From the NCBI GenBank assembly GCA_029204225.1, contig CM055092.1, positions 59,293,296-59,357,295 of the forward strand: 64,000 nt of DNA. Direction: 5' to 3'. Positions 62,034-64,000 of the stretch are shown here, in pieces (position 1 is the first letter of the stretch; each line of letters starts with the position of its first letter). Below the pieces are notes generated by a model. The model had not been told where the DNA came from and ran no database searches. It saw only the letters and a program-made list of their open reading frames with translations. The DNA is from Diphasiastrum complanatum. Lineage: Eukaryota; Streptophyta; Lycopodiopsida; Lycopodiales; Lycopodiaceae. Position numbers and translations under genes: made by a program.

Positions 62034-62277
62034 TCCTCCCCTCGTTTGAAAAAGCTGATGTCCTCATCAGGGCCAAACTAGACCTAGGACGTATGGCACG
62101 GGCTTAATTCACCGGCCTTAACAACTTTGAATTACAAAATACATTGGCAGTAGCACAAGAAAAGTGTAGATAAAGTTCACTTACGTAAAACCTGTGTAAA
62201 GCTGCAAGTGATTTATTGGCAAACTTAAGAAAAATACCGGGAAGTTCTTTGAACTTCAGAATGGCCATGAATGTTTA

Positions 62278-64000
62278 TGTAAGAGGCATGCCGCCAGGTA
62301 GTGCTTTGTGTGCCGATTTGGAAAAACGGCTATTGCGTTGGTTCTTCTGCAGATAATCTGCTAGTACTTCAGGGGCTCCCTCCTTAAGTTTGTCTTCGTA
62401 CTCCCAAGAAGCCTCAATAAGTGGAGCCCGTAGCCACTTCACTAGATATTCACGTTGAACGCCAGTTCGCTTTCTATGTGTCAATATTTGTTCTGGTACA
62501 AGCTGCCTCTTCGTATCATCAAGTGTCGTTGGTGGGTGACGGAGTTCGTGTTGCCGATCAAATCGCTCATCTGGTTTGTACCGTTTGAGTAATCAGATAT
62601 GAAACACATTGTGTATATCCAAGCTGGATGGCAGCGCTAATCGGTAAGCCACTGGGTTGATCTTCTTGGTGACATAATATGGTCCCGCATAAGGTCGAGC
62701 GAACTTATGAGAAAAACCTTTTGGTAACGCAATGTTCTTTGTGTTCAGTCATACTTGATCACCTTCCTCAAATTCCAGTTCTCGTCGATGTGGGTTTACG
62801 TCAGCTGCCATACTCCTTTGTGACTGCTCTAAAAATGCCTTCACCTTTGTCAGCTTTGTGTGCCACTCATTGATGAATTCCTCTACAGTGGGTACTGGTG
62901 TTTCCTGCACGCCTGTAAGAAAAGATCTTGGAACAATCATTAGCCGACCATTGCTTATCTCGAAGGGTGCCCTTCCAGTAGATCTGTTCACTTGGTTGTT
63001 ATGTGCAAACTCGAGAATATCCAAGTAGTTGACCCAATCGGATTGGTCCCAAGCGACATAATTTCGTAAATATTGTTCAATCTGTCGATTGACTCATTCC
63101 GTTTGCCCATCTGTCTGAGGGTGATATGCAGTACTGAAATTCAATCCGGTGCCCACGAGGCGAAATAGACAAGTCCAAAACTTTCCGACGAACTTGGTGT
63201 CTCGGTCAGAAATAATCGTTCTAGGCAGGCCGTGGTATTTGAAAACACATTTGAAAAATAACCTTGCCACTTCTTCAGCTGTCACTGAACTTTTAGTTGG
63301 TACTAGATGAACTTGCTTTGAAAACCGGTCAACCACCACATAAATTGAGTCGAAGCCTTGGCACCGTGGTAGTTGAACAATAAAATCCATGCTCACCGAA
63401 TCCCATGGGTATGCTGGTACCGGTAATGGTTGGAGTAGTCCACCCGGAGCTAGCGGTTCCACCTTCACTTGTTGACATGTCGGGCATGTTTGCACATAGG
63501 ATTCAACGTCTGCCCACATACTTGGCCAATAGAAGCCTCTTTTGAGAAGTTCATACATGTGATTCACCCCTGGATGCCCGGCGGCTAGTACGTCATGATG
63601 TTCTCGCAAGACTTTCTTCCTCAGGTTGATGTTGTCTGGGACATATACTCTGCGTTGTTTATAAACAACCATTTGATCTTTCCAAGTGAAATGTTTATGA
63701 GGCTTTCCCAGCTGGAATTTGATCATTAAGTCCTTCGCCAACGCATCTACACCATAATTCTCCCTGATTTCTTGGAGTAGGCCAGTCACCTGAGTTGTCA
63801 ATGTTGCCATCAAGTGTTCTTGTCTACTTAGTGCGTCCGCCACCACATTGTTCTTTCCCGCCGTGTGTAAAATGTCTATATTGAATTTTGAGAGAAAGTT
63901 TTGCCATCGCATTTGCTTTGGCGTGAGCATACCTTGGGATGAGAAGTTCTTGAGTGATACATTATCAGTGAACGCCTTAAAGGGTTTTCTTGCCACATAA
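62278..64000 (-). pseudogene. Ty3/gypsy RNase H-integrase-chromodomain, 3' part of pol
   Basis: Read on the minus strand from the window edge: RNase H end (RKPFKAFTDNVSLKNF; ADALSRQEHL), integrase zinc site (HPGVNHMYELLKRGFYWPS, CPTCQQVK), core with SDRDTKF and [11 protein letters not shown], a conserved helix (LDILEFAHNNQVNRSTGRAP), GPY/F wording (ARPYAGPYYVTKK near 62700-62660) and a chromodomain (REYLVKWLRAPLIEASWE near 62460-62400), with a stop at 62275. In-frame TGA codons interrupt the frame just after DGQTE, after EEGDQV and before LLKRY. Reverse transcriptase, protease, gag and the 5' LTR lie outside the window. It differs in sequence from the 46-kb element, so it is another family. 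Confidence 0.93.

Overview
The window is nuclear DNA from a land plant with a repeat-rich genome. The evidence is a plant-type serine acetyltransferase gene with spliceosomal introns, LTR retrotransposons whose primer-binding sites read TGGTATCAGAGC, hAT (DUF659) transposons, LINEs, CCCTAAA telomere-type motifs and long (CT)n and (TA)n tracts. No sequence names the species. The very large intron and the LINE/hAT types would suit a fern, lycophyte or gymnosperm, but that is inference.

The one host gene I can support is a serine acetyltransferase (SERAT, cysteine biosynthesis) on the minus strand. Its start codon is at 60217 and its stop at 11021, so the coding span is 49.2 kb. Eight coding exons were located: 60217-59333, 58520-58323, 20807-20712, 16652-16628, 16451-16357, 16210-16044, 12715-12642 and 11106-11021. 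They join in frame and carry the SATase N-domain, the left-handed beta-helix active-site residues and a C-terminal isoleucine. One exon of about 20 codons, expected between 58323 and 20807, was not found. Intron sequence makes up most of the window. The 37.5 kb between exon 2 and the 20.7-kb exon is a layered deposit of transposons.

Layout. 1-6.7 kb: decayed Ty1/copia element, plus strand, downstream of the host gene. 9.5 kb: Ty3/gypsy integrase scrap. 11.0-16.7 kb: 3' half of SERAT. 17.2-20.4 kb: decayed copia element in an intron, antisense to the gene. 20.7 kb: SERAT exon. 21.8-23.1 kb: copia and gypsy scraps, minus strand. 23.3-34.6 kb: block bounded by inverted GC-rich ends, holding an internally deleted hAT gene, a 5'-truncated gypsy element and fragments of an SNF2 (CLSY/DRD1-like) gene. 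34.6-40.8 kb: large hAT-like transposon with a spliced transposase gene and a separate small ORF. 40.9-44.7 kb: second SNF2-fragment unit and an inverted copy of the small ORF. 44.9-46.4 kb: LINE pieces. 46.4-52.6 kb: young gypsy element with 358-bp LTRs and CTTCT target duplication, whose body is inverted relative to its LTRs. 52.6-55.1 kb: LINE and hAT relics. 55.5-57.2 kb: two copia LTRs with primer-binding sites. 58.3-60.2 kb: 5' exons of SERAT. 61.1-64.0 kb: gypsy element, minus strand, running off the window.

The most notable results are the 49-kb SERAT gene with a 25-nt microexon and a GC-AG intron, the internally inverted but very young gypsy element, the hAT-like element with its own small hydrophilic ORF and AT-hook-like tail, and the repeated SNF2 gene fragments. 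I found no prokaryotic features, CRISPR arrays, tRNA or rRNA genes.
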